Of a stretch of 64,000 nucleotides of DNA, positions 34,993 through 46,569 are shown piece after piece (within the stretch, counting starts at the first letter, position 1; each line of letters begins with the position of its first letter). This DNA is from Scatophagus argus (taxonomy: Eukaryota; Chordata; Actinopteri; Scatophagidae): assembly GCF_020382885.2 (NCBI RefSeq), contig NC_058496.1, positions 910,001 through 974,000 of the forward strand, given 5' to 3'. Both the position numbers and the translations under genes were made by a program. Below the pieces are notes generated by a model. That model had not been told where the DNA came from and did no database searches. It worked only from the letters and a program-made list of their open reading frames with translations.

Positions 34993-35250
34993 TCTCACCC
35001 CAACCGGTCAAGGCAGATGGCCGCCCATCTTGAGTCAGGGTCTGCTCTGAGGTTTCTGCCTTCTAAAAGGCAGTTTTTCCTCTCCACTGTCACCAAGTGC
35101 TGCTCAAGGGGGAATGTTGGGCTCTCTCTATTTACAGTTTCATTAAAGAGTTTGGTCTAGACCTGCTCTAATTGGAAAGTGTCATGAGATAACTTTTGTT
35201 GTGAATTGGCGCTATATAAATAAACTGAATTGAAATGAATTGAATCTCCG
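33085..35250 (+). mobile_element. L2-like LINE, internally deleted (ORF1 kept, ORF2 lost)
   Basis: 5' UTR, ORF1 (33352-34304) and the first codons of ORF2 ([19 protein letters not shown] near 34420) are followed directly by the 3' UTR from 34554 to an ATTGAATTGAA-type end near 35245. The junction at 34508-34553 is occupied by the 3' end of a tRNA-type SINE. A long CT tract lies at 34915-34990. Nearly all endonuclease and reverse transcriptase is missing, so it is non-autonomous. Confidence 0.8.
33735..34304 (+). CDS. L2 ORF1 SGNH/GDSL esterase domain
   Basis: The 189-residue frame carries the blocks of an SGNH hydrolase: block I as IGSSVV (canonical GDS, so the aspartate is replaced), GGNDTR (block III) and RDGIHPT (block V). 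L2 and CR1 LINE ORF1 proteins are known to carry such esterase domains. Upstream, in another frame at 33352-33561, lie a CxxC pair, a second CxxC and a short heptad stretch. One frame break separates the two parts. The paralogous copy at 60251-60901 keeps GDS. Confidence 0.75.
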   Translation: MIGSSVVRNVKLATPATIVKCIPGARAGDIESYLKLLTKDKRKYSKIVIHVGGNDTRLRQSEVTKINVESVCTFAKTMSDSVVFSGPLPNLTSDDMFSRMSSFNRWLSRWCPANNVGFVDNWQTFWGRPGLIRRDGIHPTLDGAALLSRNLTDFLIKPNPDNPELRPGGRVAVLHASLHFHYSYPPNIP

Positions 35251-35284
35251 GATTATGGTGGACACAGAGAATCAGCTGATGTTT

Positions 35285-35505
35285 GACTAGACTCTTTGGC
35301 CTGCCTCCCTCGTGGTCATAGACCATGCACCAGTACATGGTCTATGACTGTAGCCCGAATTTCATCAGAAATTGGCACTCTTCCTCTCTCTCCTCTACCT
35401 CCTCTTACACACACTCGTCCTCTGTGTCTCTCATCCATTGCTGTCATGAGCTTGCAGGACCAACCTGCTTGCACTCTGAACTGGTTTATGTTGGCTGTCA
35501 TGACA
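35285..35505 (-). pseudogene. Tc1/IS630-like transposase N-terminal fragment
   Basis: The minus strand encodes a start, a short Arg/Gly-rich stretch and ISDEIRATVIDHVLVHGL, similar to the N-terminus of fish Tc1/IS630-type transposases and to 27855-28110. The rest is missing on both sides. Confidence 0.5.
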
Positions 35506-35971
35506 TCAGAATCAGAATTCCTTTATTTATCCCTGGAGGGAAATTCTTGTTTTTACAGACATTGCACATGCAGTATTCCCGACCAAGAAAGGAGAAAAGT
35601 GCAGAGTATAAAAAATAGGATAAACTTAATAAAGATAGGATAAACAAAACTAAAATCTCAAAGTACAGGTATTTACAAAAACTGTATTTAAATTTTTTAA
35701 GAAAATTTAAAATACAGGTATGTACATGTGTAAAAAAGCCAATATGTACATTGTATATATATAAGTGAGTGTGTCGGTCACAGTGCTGAGTTTAGCAGTT
35801 TGATGGCGACAGGCAGGAATGATTTCCTGTGTCGCTCTGTGGTGCATCATGGGAGTCAGAGTCTGTGGCTGAACGAGCTCCTGTAGCTGATCAGCACATT
35901 GTGGAGAGGGTGAGAGGGAAAGTCCAGTATAGTTCTTATTTTGGACAACATCCTCCTCTCAGACACCACTG

Positions 35972-37216
35972 TCAGAGAGTCCAGTTCCTCTCCCACAACA
36001 TGGTGGCCTTCTTGATGATTCTATTGAGTCTGTTAGTGTCCCTCACCCTCAGGCAGCTGCCCCAGCAGACAGCAGCATATGTGATGGCACTGGACACCAC
36101 CGACTCGTAGAACATCCTCAGCATCGTCCTGCAGATGTTGAAGGACCTCAGCCGCCTCAGAAAGTAGAGGCGGCTCTGGCCCTTTCTGTAGACCATGTCC
36201 ACGTTCTTGCACCAGTCCAGTTTGTGGTCTAAGTACACCCCCAGGTATTTGTACTCCTCCACCACCTCCACAGTGGCCCCTTTGATGTTGATAGGGGTCA
36301 CTGGAGCCTTAGTCCTCCTCAGGTCCACCACCAGTTCCTTGGTCTTTGTCACATTGAGCTGTAGGTGTTTTTTCCCGCTCCATGTGACAAAGTTGTCCAC
36401 TACCGTCTCATCCCCCCCAGTAATACACCCAACCACTGCAGAGTCATCAGAACATTTCTGAAGATGGCAGGACTCTGTGCAGTGCGTAAAGTCTGTGGTG
36501 TAGATCGTGAAGAGGAAGGGAGAGAGGACAGTCCCCTGTGGAGCCCCGGTGTTGCTGATCACTTCATCTGACAGGCAGCACTTCAGGCGTACGTACTGCG
36601 GTCTGCCCGTCAGATAGTCTGCGATCCAGGACACCAGTGGGGCATCCACCTGCATCGCTGTCAGCTTCTCAGCCAGCAGAGCCGGCCTGATGGTGTCAAA
36701 CGCACTCGAGAAATCAAAGAACGTGATTCTCACAGTGCTTGCCGGCTTGTCCAGGTGAGTGTAGACTCTGTTCAGCAGGTAGATGATGGCATCGTCCACT
36801 CCAAGGCGGGGCTGGTAGGCGAACTGAAGGGGATCCTGAAGTGGTTGGACCATGGGCCGGAGCTGTTCCAGGACGAGTCTTTCCAGGGTCTTCATGATGT
36901 GTGACGTCAGGGCCACAGGCCTGTGGTCCTTGGGGTCTCTGGGACGCGGCGTCTTCGGGACAGGAACGAGGCATGACGTCTTCCACACCACGGGGACCCT
37001 CTGAAGACTCAGACTCAGGTTGAAGACATGATGGAGTACTCCGCTTAGCTGGGGGGCACAGGCTTTCAGGACCTTGGGGCTCACACCATCTGGGCCTGCA
37101 GCTTTGCCTGCACGGAGTCTCTGCAGCTGTCTTCTCACCTGGTCAGCTGTGAAGGTCATCGTTGGGGTGATGGGTGGGGGAGGAGTGCATGTGGTACCCA
37201 GGTGAGAGTGGTCCAC
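35972..37216 (-). CDS. LINE reverse transcriptase (copy 1)
   Basis: A 414-residue frame with GKAAGPDGVSP, DHRPVALTSHIMK, LQFAYQPRLGVDDA, FDFSSAFDTI, GAPQGTVLSPFLF and CSDDSAVVG in the place of the usual [FY]ADD catalytic box, then GQSRLYFLRRLRS and a C-terminal YAAVCWGS. A 12-base deletion after GGDE distinguishes it from copy 2. It belongs to the same protein as the endonuclease frame upstream, from which it is separated by a frameshift. Confidence 0.8.
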   Translation of the reverse strand: MDHSHLGTTCTPPPPITPTMTFTADQVRRQLQRLRAGKAAGPDGVSPKVLKACAPQLSGVLHHVFNLSLSLQRVPVVWKTSCLVPVPKTPRPRDPKDHRPVALTSHIMKTLERLVLEQLRPMVQPLQDPLQFAYQPRLGVDDAIIYLLNRVYTHLDKPASTVRITFFDFSSAFDTIRPALLAEKLTAMQVDAPLVSWIADYLTGRPQYVRLKCCLSDEVISNTGAPQGTVLSPFLFTIYTTDFTHCTESCHLQKCSDDSAVVGCITGGDETVVDNFVTWSGKKHLQLNVTKTKELVVDLRRTKAPVTPINIKGATVEVVEEYKYLGVYLDHKLDWCKNVDMVYRKGQSRLYFLRRLRSFNICRTMLRMFYESVVSSAITYAAVCWGSCLRVRDTNRLNRIIKKATMLWERNWTL

Positions 37217-38595
37217 CCAGGCTTCTGGGGACGAGGTGTGAGCGAGGCCATCCAGATGGAATGTGGGTGGAGGGAGAGAGGCTGGAGTGGCTGCAACCGT
37301 ACTGCTGAGGAGTCGTTTGAAGTGTGAATTGGGGTCCCTGTGTCGAATCTGTTGAAAAACTGATTCAACTCGTTCGCCCGTTCCACACTGCCATCAACTC
37401 CTCCGCTGTTTGGCCCGTAACCTGTGATGGTCCTCATGCCACTCCACACCTCTCTCGTGTTGTTCTGCTGGAGTTTCCACTCCAGCTTCCTCCGGTACCT
37501 CTCCTTTGCCTCCCTGATCTTTATTCTCAGGGTGCGCTGAATAGCTCTCACCTCCTCCCTATTGCCTGCTCTGAAAGCCCTCTTCTTGTCATTGAGGATG
37601 GCTTTGATGTCCTTGGTTACCCACGGCTTGTTGTTGGGGTAACACCTTACAGTTGTGGTTGGGACAATGGTGTCCACACAGAAGTTTATGTAGGCAGTGA
37701 TGCACTCAGTGAGCCCATCAATGTCCTCGCCGTGGGGCTCACAGAGTGCCTGCCAGTCTGTCACCTCAAAACAGCCCTGGAGTGTCTCATTGGCCTCGTC
37801 TGTCCATCTCCTCACAGTCCTTGAAGTTGTGGGCAGACGCTTTACGAGAGGCACATAGCAGGGGGAGAGGTGGATCAGGTTGTGATCTGACCTGCCTAGT
37901 GGGGGGAGGGGGGAAGAGCTGTAACAATCCTTTGCATTAGCATACAGCAGGTGTATTGTTCTTCCCTCTCTGGTAGGACAGTTCACAAACTGAGTGAAAG
38001 TGGGGAGTGTTTTGTCCAGGTTAGTGTGGTTGAAATCACTCGAGATTGCAATGAATGCACTCGGGTGCTGAGTCTGTATCCGGGCTATTGCAGAGTGAAT
38101 AGTGTCACATGTCCTGCTGGGGTTTGCAGAGGGGGGGACATAAACCTTTACCATGACAACATGTGAAAACTCCCTGGGCAGGTAATATGGACGTAGTCCA
38201 ACGGCACACAGTTCCACATCCGGGCTGCAGATGCGCTCCTTCACTGTGATGTGAGCTGGATTACACCACCGGTTGTTGACGAGCACGGCAAGCCCTCCCC
38301 CTTTGTGCTTACCGCTGGTAGCGCAGTCTCTGTCCGCACGGACCGTATGGAAGCCCGTTACCGTCACATTGTCGTCGGGTATGTCCTGGTGCAGCCATGT
38401 CTCCGTAAAGCACATCAAACTGCACTCCCGGTATTCCCTCTGACTCTGCGACAGTGCCGTCAGTTCGTCCATCTTATTCCCGAGTGACCTCACATTTCCC
38501 ATGACGATAGAGGGGAGACACGGCTTAAACTTCCTAGTCATAAGCCTCCGCTGTTTCCCTCTTCCTCCGTAACTTTTTATTTCCCCTGCATCCAC
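37156..38595 (-). CDS. LINE endonuclease and linker (copy 1)
   Basis: A 479-residue frame with an apurinic-type (EEP) endonuclease: GNVRSLGNKMDEL, MCFTETWLHQD, GGGLAVLVNN, DFNHTNLDK (a catalytic Asp/Asn region) and GRSDHNLI (the catalytic histidine). A linker to reverse transcriptase follows. The last 45 or so residues are out of frame: the proper continuation (FHLDGLAHTSSPEAW) lies in the reverse transcriptase frame. Confidence 0.8.
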   Translation of the reverse strand: MDAGEIKSYGGRGKQRRLMTRKFKPCLPSIVMGNVRSLGNKMDELTALSQSQREYRECSLMCFTETWLHQDIPDDNVTVTGFHTVRADRDCATSGKHKGGGLAVLVNNRWCNPAHITVKERICSPDVELCAVGLRPYYLPREFSHVVMVKVYVPPSANPSRTCDTIHSAIARIQTQHPSAFIAISSDFNHTNLDKTLPTFTQFVNCPTREGRTIHLLYANAKDCYSSSPLPPLGRSDHNLIHLSPCYVPLVKRLPTTSRTVRRWTDEANETLQGCFEVTDWQALCEPHGEDIDGLTECITAYINFCVDTIVPTTTVRCYPNNKPWVTKDIKAILNDKKRAFRAGNREEVRAIQRTLRIKIREAKERYRRKLEWKLQQNNTREVWSGMRTITGYGPNSGGVDGSVERANELNQFFNRFDTGTPIHTSNDSSAVRLQPLQPLSLHPHSIWMASLTPRPQKPGWTTLTWVPHALLPHPSPQR

Positions 38596-38924
38596 TGTGA
38601 GTTTTAATCCAGCATTCAGCAGGGATTTCTCTCGGTGTTTTCCCTGGAGCGGTGGCCGGCTTCAGGTCCATCAGCTGATCCCGAGTGTAAACAATGCGGG
38701 CAGCGAGGAGTTTCATCGCCGCTCCGAAAAGTGTAGTTCAGCGACGAACAAAAACACCAAAAAGACCCACAACTTTCCTGGTGTGTGGTAGATAGAAGAC
38801 AGTGTAGTCCAGAGTAAAAGAAAGTAAAAGGAGTCGCGAAATAATAATAAAATAGTAGAAAACAGTGAGAAAGATCGGGAGCGTCTGTAATAGGCTGCAC
38901 ACGTATCGACGCATGCGCACTGTC

Positions 38925-39497
38925 AGGACATGATGAGAAACAAGTGTGATCGATTTTGAATTGTTGTGTTCAATGAATGACACACGTTTTATTTGTGTTC
39001 ATATTTTGCCACTTGTTGTTACCGTTATGCATCACATTGATAACTGTGTTTTATTATGTGTTTAGAGTTTTGCAAAAGGAAGGACTGAGATCTGCAAATA
39101 GTGTTTTACTAGGTGAAGATGGTTTATAGTTTTGTGAAAATGATGCTAAATTCAGCAAATGACTTAGACACCTGGCAATTGATTCACACAACAGAAACAG
39201 TGTTTTAGCAATTCATAAAAACTGTAATTTAAGGTTCAAAAATTAAAATGAAAAAGAGGGGATGACTGTTATCCTAATAAACTGTATGTGGCTATTTCAG
39301 ACCCACTACAAAGACAAAAACTAAATGAATATGTGGATGAAATAAAAGTAGCCACAACCATAGAATGAAAATAATAAAATAATGAATCATAATCAGTAAA
39401 TGACTAATTCATAATGAAATGAAAAAAATAAATGACTAATGAGTAAGTGATTGCAAAAGTGATTGAAGATTAAGATCAAATGAATATGGAATAAAAG

Positions 39498-39562
<65 letters not shown>

Positions 39563-40593
39563 TACGCATATTTGAACCCTTTCAATTACATGAAACATCT
39601 GAAAAAGCTGTGACATTAAAATCTTGTTAACATATCAGCAATGACTCTTATAATAATGACATATGGTGGAGTAGTACAGAGTATTTTTACACATATGAGT
39701 ACTTCTTCCATCACTGCAGTGACTGCAGGACGCTGACATCATCTACAAGCTAACTGAGCTAAAGAAGAAACAACAGAACAGGAGGAGATCTGTGTTTGTT
39801 GTTTTCTGCAGCTCTGATGGTTAAAGACAAAGCTGAAGATCCTGTTAAATGTTTAAATCAAACACAAACCATGTATGAAGTAAAGTATGTAATAATCACC
39901 ATGTTGGACAATCTGACCAGAACACAAGGACAGAAGGTGTGTGTTCACCTCAGATCAACATTTGACAAACTGCAGAGACATCTGAAGGATTTTGAACCAT
40001 TAAGAACAGATTGCATGATAAATCCATCAAGACCTATATTGATCCACGTGGGCTCAGATGTTCTCCGTTGTTCTCTTTCACAATTTGATCCAAGCGTGTT
40101 AACAGCTCTGGAAGTTCAAGATTCTTCTGCCACAAGAACCTGTACTGACATCTTCTGATCAGGTCTTTGAGGGGTGGACGCTGCCGATATTCTTCCATGA
40201 AACCTGGACTCTCCTCTCTGGGTGTTGACATCAGAACCAGTGAATGATCAAATGATCGATCACTGAAGCGCTGAAGGACTCTGCAGAGCTTCAGTTTGTG
40301 TTCCTCAGTGAAGTCCTCAGGCTGGAGAACCAGCAGGAACACATGAGGTCCAGGATCACAGAGTCTCACACACTTGTTCACATGTTCCTTCAGTTTGTTC
40401 TCAGGGATGTTGGGATGCAGCAGATCTGGAGTGTTGATGAGAACAATTTTTTTATCCTCTAAGGGTACTGTCACTGCCAGACAGCAGTCCAGTTCTCCCT
40501 CAGTGTTGACCACAGTCCCTCCCAGTATGAAGTTAATCACTGAGCTCCTCTGAGACCAGCTGTTCCCCAGCAGAACAACCCGCAGCTCAGAGA
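38925..40593. repeat. Inverted duplication arm (gene C exon and 3' flank)
   Basis: The reverse complement of 26270-27850. It includes the single-domain GTPase exon and its 3' flank. A long (AAT)n tract at 39500-39562 is an expansion of the shorter one in the other arm. The plus-strand open frame at 39796-40158 is a shadow of this flank and exon. Confidence 0.85.
40034..40593 (-). CDS. Single-domain GIMAP-like pseudo-GTPase, terminal exon of gene C
   Basis: An exon from a TTTTCAG acceptor to a stop, encoding 186 residues with only AIG1 domain 1: degenerate P-loop [18 protein letters not shown], the [11 protein letters not shown] box and the tail GEHLSPRGSI. It is a close twin of gene B. It lacks the P-loop lysine, domains 2 and 3, the coiled coil and the membrane anchor. 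Its first codon is split (A plus TC gives isoleucine) after the Y mini-exon at 40876. Upstream it has up to eight mini-exons and a MENS start exon, all phase 1. It may be a regulatory pseudo-GTPase with a variable N-terminus; pseudogene status cannot be ruled out. Confidence 0.7.
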
Positions 40594-40875
40594 CTGAAAA
40601 GAAACTCTGCATTAGTAAACACAGTCAGTGTAGACTTACTGCATGTGGACCACAATAAAACTGGACCAGCAACCAATGAGGAAGTCACAGCTTCTTTAAG
40701 GTGGACTGAAGAGATTCTGTCATCCTTTATTAACTTGAAACGTGCAGATTCAGCAGTGAGCTCACAAATATTTAAAAGAAATAAAATGTGAGTTTGTAGC
40801 CACCACCTACAGACACTGTAACTCTACATGTTAATGTGGACCACAAGGTTTCACACTCAGTTCACTTTGACTTAC

Positions 40876-40932
40876 TGTCTGGTGGGAGGAATTCAGTGTT
40901 GCTCCTGATCCCCACAGGTGCTTCCTCTGAGC
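40876..40932 (-). CDS. Gene C mini-exon Y, copy 1 (SNTEFLPPD)
   Basis: 57 bases, phase 1-1, between a CCTACAG acceptor and a GTAAGT donor. It encodes GSEEAPVGIRSNTEFLPPD when joined to the preceding G. It is the copy nearest the GTPase exon. Confidence 0.65.
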
Positions 40933-41119
40933 CTGTAGGAACACAGAAAATGTGGACATTCATTCTATATCTACACATCTGTACAGTCTGTGCATTAAAG
41001 TTTTAGTTTAGACACAGTCTCTGTGTTTATTCTCCTGAAATATGATCACTACCTTGTTACAAAACAAGTAAAAGAAAATAGAGAGCGAAGAGAGAGGAGA
41101 GGGGGAATCAGTTTTTATC

Positions 41120-41400
41120 GAGTCTCATCCTTAAAACTAATAAAATAATTATTATGGGCGATTTCAGCATCCATGTGGACAATGATAACGACCGCCTTTG
41201 CACAGCATTTATCTCACTTTTAGATTCAGTCGGCTTCTGTCAGTGTGTACTGTACATAATCCCACTCATTGCTTCAGTCACACTCTTGACCTTGTTCTGT
41301 TGTTGAAGGAGAACATTTAATAGTCTTTGGACAAAATCCTCTTCTATCTGACCATTGTTTAATAACTTTAGAGTTTATAGCACTTATAGTCAATAAACTT
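41120..41400 (+). pseudogene. L2 endonuclease scrap in repeat unit (recurs at +1879 and +3758)
   Basis: IMGDFSIHVDNDNDRLC and LLDSVGF match the endonuclease of L2-like LINEs, followed by broken frames. It is carried in each full unit of the tandem array (again near 42999 and 44878), so it inserted before amplification. Confidence 0.7.
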
Positions 41401-41882
41401 ATATAGTTTATTGATTCATACAAACTGAAATCATGTATTCTTAAGCTATTGCAATGAAAATCGTGAAAATCACGTTTTTATAACCCAAATTAAATCACTG
41501 ACAATCTCTGATGGAGAGCTCTATGCCACTGCTTTTAACTTACACTTACATCAACTTACATCAGTCTTTTAACGTGTTATTTTTATATTAAATAAGCAGA
41601 AACACATACCATCAAAAACAACATAAGGCACACAAGTACGTTTTTAGATTAATAAACGTACACTTATGGATTAACCACAGAACCAATGTTAATTAGCTTT
41701 TCCGCTAGCCAAACACGTCGTAATAATAATACCTTCAAACTATAAAAGACGCTACAATTTGAACCCGGTATCAAACCTTACATTAAATTAAACAATCACG
41801 AGCCTTGTGCCATATCAGCACAAGATAACTCTACATGTTAATGTGGACCACAAGGTTTAACACTCAGTTCACTTTGACTTAC

Positions 41883-41936
41883 TGTGAGGTGGCAGCCAAT
41901 AAAAGCTGCTATTGCTGCTGACACTCACATCTGACC
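41883..41936 (-). CDS. Gene C mini-exon X, copy 1 (NSSFYWLPPH)
   Basis: 54 bases, phase 1-1, between a CCTACAG acceptor and a GTAAGT donor. It encodes GSDVSVSSNSSFYWLPPH when joined in frame. Confidence 0.65.
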
Positions 41937-42754
41937 CTGTAGGAACACAGAAAGTGTGGACATTCATTCATTGTTTCATCCACATGTAATCTGGAATAAA
42001 GCTGCTTGTTGCAGTGACTGTTGGTGTCCACAGCCAACATTAACATTTTCACTGCTTTGAAGGACAAGAAGGCAGGAATGATTTAGAATCTGTTGCTTCA
42101 TAAAGTTTATTAAGTTTCTCCTCACTCAACAACTCTTCAAACTGTGCAGGTTGGAGCATGTTTAGACACAGTCTCTGGGTTTATCTCCTGCATCACGATT
42201 GAAAGAATCACCACGTTGTTAGAAAATACGTGAGATCGCAGTTGGGTGGATTGATGCAAAATGAAAAGGAAAATCACATCCAAACAGCTTCATCTGGTTT
42301 GTTTTTCTACAAATATTCCAGTGTTCAGTCCCTCTCCTGCATTTGTAACTTTGTTCCTTCTTTTTCTGACTGTTTTCTGTTCATTGTTTGTCCCTTCATT
42401 TTCATTTCTTTTTCCCACCTTCGTGACTGGAGGTGATGTGGTGAGGTGATGTACTTTCAAACTCCAGAAAGCCTGAAAAGAAACTCTGCATTAGTAAACA
42501 CAGTCAGTGTAGACTTACTGCATGTGGACCACAATAAAACTGGACCAGCAACCAATGAGGAAGTCACAGCTTCTTTAAGGTGGACTGAAGAGATTCTGTC
42601 ATCCTTTATTAACTTGAAACGTGCAGATTCAGCAGTGAGCTCACAAATATTTAAAAGAAATAAAATGTGAGTTTGTAGCCACCACCTACAGACACTGTAA
42701 CTCTACATGTTAATGTGGACCACAAGGTTTCACACTCAGTTCACTTTGACTTAC

Positions 42755-42811
42755 TGTCTGGTGGGAGGAATTCAGTGTTGCTCCTGATCCCCACAGGTGC
42801 TTCCTCTGAGC
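42755..42811 (-). CDS. Gene C mini-exon Y, copy 2
   Basis: Identical by eye to 40876-40932, one repeat unit upstream in transcription, with both splice sites intact. Confidence 0.65.
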
Positions 42812-43761
42812 CTGTAGGAACACAGAAAATGTGGACATTCATTCTATATCTACACATCTGTACAGTCTGTGCATTAAAGTTTTAGTTTAGACACAGTCTC
42901 TGTGTTTATTCTCCTGAAATATGATCACTACCTTGTTACAAAACAAGTAAAAGAAAATAGAGAGCGAAGAGAGAGGAGAGGGGGAATCAGTTTTTATCGA
43001 GTCTCATCCTTAAAACTAATAAAATAATTATTATGGGCGATTTCAGCATCCATGTGGACAATGATAACGACCGCCTTTGCACAGCATTTATCTCACTTTT
43101 AGATTCAGTCGGCTTCTGTCAGTGTGTACTGTACATAATCCCACTCATTGCTTCAGTCACACTCTTGACCTTGTTCTGTTGTTGAAGGAGAACATTTAAT
43201 AGTCTTTGGACAAAATCCTCTTCTATCTGACCATTGTTTAATAACTTTAGAGTTTATAGCACTTATAGTCAATAAACTTATATAGTTTATTGATTCATAC
43301 AAACTGAAATCATGTATTCTTAAGCTATTGCAATGAAAATCGTGAAAATCACGTTTTTATAACCCAAATTAAATCACTGACAATCTCTGATGGAGAGCTC
43401 TATGCCACTGCTTTTAACTTACACTTACATCAACTTACATCAGTCTTTTAACGTGTTATTTTTATATTAAATAAGCAGAAACACATACCATCAAAAACAA
43501 CATAAGGCACACAAGTACGTTTTTAGATTAATAAACGTACACTTATGGATTAACCACAGAACCAATGTTAATTAGCTTTTCCGCTAGCCAAACACGTCGT
43601 AATAATAATACCTTCAAACTATAAAAGACGCTACAATTTGAACCCGGTATCAAACCTTACATTAAATTAAACAATCACGAGCCTTGTGCCATATCAGCAC
43701 AAGATAACTCTACATGTTAATGTGGACCACAAGGTTTAACACTCAGTTCACTTTGACTTAC

Positions 43762-43815
43762 TGTGAGGTGGCAGCCAATAAAAGCTGCTATTGCTGCTGA
43801 CACTCACATCTGACC
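43762..43815 (-). CDS. Gene C mini-exon X, copy 2
   Basis: Identical by eye to 41883-41936, shifted by 1,879 bases, with both splice sites intact. Confidence 0.65.
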
Positions 43816-44633
43816 CTGTAGGAACACAGAAAGTGTGGACATTCATTCATTGTTTCATCCACATGTAATCTGGAATAAAGCTGCTTGTTGCAGTGACTGT
43901 TGGTGTCCACAGCCAACATTAACATTTTCACTGCTTTGAAGGACAAGAAGGCAGGAATGATTTAGAATCTGTTGCTTCATAAAGTTTATTAAGTTTCTCC
44001 TCACTCAACAACTCTTCAAACTGTGCAGGTTGGAGCATGTTTAGACACAGTCTCTGGGTTTATCTCCTGCATCACGATTGAAAGAATCACCACGTTGTTA
44101 GAAAATACGTGAGATCGCAGTTGGGTGGATTGATGCAAAATGAAAAGGAAAATCACATCCAAACAGCTTCATCTGGTTTGTTTTTCTACAAATATTCCAG
44201 TGTTCAGTCCCTCTCCTGCATTTGTAACTTTGTTCCTTCTTTTTCTGACTGTTTTCTGTTCATTGTTTGTCCCTTCATTTTCATTTCTTTTTCCCACCTT
44301 CGTGACTGGAGGTGATGTGGTGAGGTGATGTACTTTCAAACTCCAGAAAGCCTGAAAAGAAACTCTGCATTAGTAAACACAGTCAGTGTAGACTTACTGC
44401 ATGTGGACCACAATAAAACTGGACCAGCAACCAATGAGGAAGTCACAGCTTCTTTAAGGTGGACTGAAGAGATTCTGTCATCCTTTATTAACTTGAAACG
44501 TGCAGATTCAGCAGTGAGCTCACAAATATTTAAAAGAAATAAAATGTGAGTTTGTAGCCACCACCTACAGACACTGTAACTCTACATGTTAATGTGGACC
44601 ACAAGGTTTCACACTCAGTTCACTTTGACTTAC

Positions 44634-44690
44634 TGTCTGGTGGGAGGAATTCAGTGTTGCTCCTGATCCCCACAGGTGCTTCCTCTGAGC
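44634..44690 (-). CDS. Gene C mini-exon Y, copy 3
   Basis: Identical by eye to 40876-40932, shifted by 3,758 bases, with both splice sites intact. Confidence 0.65.
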
Positions 44691-45640
44691 CTGTAGGAAC
44701 ACAGAAAATGTGGACATTCATTCTATATCTACACATCTGTACAGTCTGTGCATTAAAGTTTTAGTTTAGACACAGTCTCTGTGTTTATTCTCCTGAAATA
44801 TGATCACTACCTTGTTACAAAACAAGTAAAAGAAAATAGAGAGCGAAGAGAGAGGAGAGGGGGAATCAGTTTTTATCGAGTCTCATCCTTAAAACTAATA
44901 AAATAATTATTATGGGCGATTTCAGCATCCATGTGGACAATGATAACGACCGCCTTTGCACAGCATTTATCTCACTTTTAGATTCAGTCGGCTTCTGTCA
45001 GTGTGTACTGTACATAATCCCACTCATTGCTTCAGTCACACTCTTGACCTTGTTCTGTTGTTGAAGGAGAACATTTAATAGTCTTTGGACAAAATCCTCT
45101 TCTATCTGACCATTGTTTAATAACTTTAGAGTTTATAGCACTTATAGTCAATAAACTTATATAGTTTATTGATTCATACAAACTGAAATCATGTATTCTT
45201 AAGCTATTGCAATGAAAATCGTGAAAATCACGTTTTTATAACCCAAATTAAATCACTGACAATCTCTGATGGAGAGCTCTATGCCACTGCTTTTAACTTA
45301 CACTTACATCAACTTACATCAGTCTTTTAACGTGTTATTTTTATATTAAATAAGCAGAAACACATACCATCAAAAACAACATAAGGCACACAAGTACGTT
45401 TTTAGATTAATAAACGTACACTTATGGATTAACCACAGAACCAATGTTAATTAGCTTTTCCGCTAGCCAAACACGTCGTAATAATAATACCTTCAAACTA
45501 TAAAAGACGCTACAATTTGAACCCGGTATCAAACCTTACATTAAATTAAACAATCACGAGCCTTGTGCCATATCAGCACAAGATAACTCTACATGTTAAT
45601 GTGGACCACAAGGTTTAACACTCAGTTCACTTTGACTTAC

Positions 45641-45694
45641 TGTGAGGTGGCAGCCAATAAAAGCTGCTATTGCTGCTGACACTCACATCTGACC
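45641..45694 (-). CDS. Gene C mini-exon X, copy 3
   Basis: Identical by eye to 41883-41936, shifted by 3,758 bases, with both splice sites intact. Confidence 0.65.
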
Positions 45695-46512
45695 CTGTAG
45701 GAACACAGAAAGTGTGGACATTCATTCATTGTTTCATCCACATGTAATCTGGAATAAAGCTGCTTGTTGCAGTGACTGTTGGTGTCCACAGCCAACATTA
45801 ACATTTTCACTGCTTTGAAGGACAAGAAGGCAGGAATGATTTAGAATCTGTTGCTTCATAAAGTTTATTAAGTTTCTCCTCACTCAACAACTCTTCAAAC
45901 TGTGCAGGTTGGAGCATGTTTAGACACAGTCTCTGGGTTTATCTCCTGCATCACGATTGAAAGAATCACCACGTTGTTAGAAAATACGTGAGATCGCAGT
46001 TGGGTGGATTGATGCAAAATGAAAAGGAAAATCACATCCAAACAGCTTCATCTGGTTTGTTTTTCTACAAATATTCCAGTGTTCAGTCCCTCTCCTGCAT
46101 TTGTAACTTTGTTCCTTCTTTTTCTGACTGTTTTCTGTTCATTGTTTGTCCCTTCATTTTCATTTCTTTTTCCCACCTTCGTGACTGGAGGTGATGTGGT
46201 GAGGTGATGTACTTTCAAACTCCAGAAAGCCTGAAAAGAAACTCTGCATTAGTAAACACAGTCAGTGTAGACTTACTGCATGTGGACCACAATAAAACTG
46301 GACCAGCAACCAATGAGGAAGTCACAGCTTCTTTAAGGTGGACTGAAGAGATTCTGTCATCCTTTATTAACTTGAAACGTGCAGATTCAGCAGTGAGCTC
46401 ACAAATATTTAAAAGAAATAAAATGTGAGTTTGTAGCCACCACCTACAGACACTGTAACTCTACATGTTAATGTGGACCACAAGGTTTCACACTCAGTTC
46501 ACTTTGACTTAC

Positions 46513-46569
46513 TGTCTGGTGGGAGGAATTCAGTGTTGCTCCTGATCCCCACAGGTGCTTCCTCTGAGC
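46513..46569 (-). CDS. Gene C mini-exon Y, copy 4
   Basis: The fourth Y copy, in the partial last unit of the array. Acceptor and donor are intact and the phase is 1-1. Confidence 0.65.

Larger units (their letters stand above)
35507..38925 (-). mobile_element. Rex/CR1-like LINE, near full length, copy 1
   Basis: Minus-strand element with its 3' end at 35507 (ATCAGAATTCCTTTATTTATCC), 3' UTR to about 35970, reverse transcriptase, endonuclease and a 5' region to about 38925. The ORF is split by a frameshift near 37300. Copy 2 (47639-50406) is nearly identical and has the same frameshift. Clade placement is by eye only. Confidence 0.8.

Noticed and set aside
37324..37824. 166-residue plus-strand frame, repeated at 48950-49450
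   Set aside because: It is the antisense shadow of the LINE endonuclease-linker region.
39796..40158. 120-residue plus-strand frame, with a counterpart at 26741-27067 on the minus strand
   Set aside because: It runs antisense through the 3' flank and the end of the GIMAP exon, and it has no recognisable domain.
42230..42670. Frames of 62-74 residues repeated in each 1,879-base unit
   Set aside because: They are repeated only because the DNA is repeated. There is no domain and no start context, and the splice-defined mini-exons lie on the other strand.
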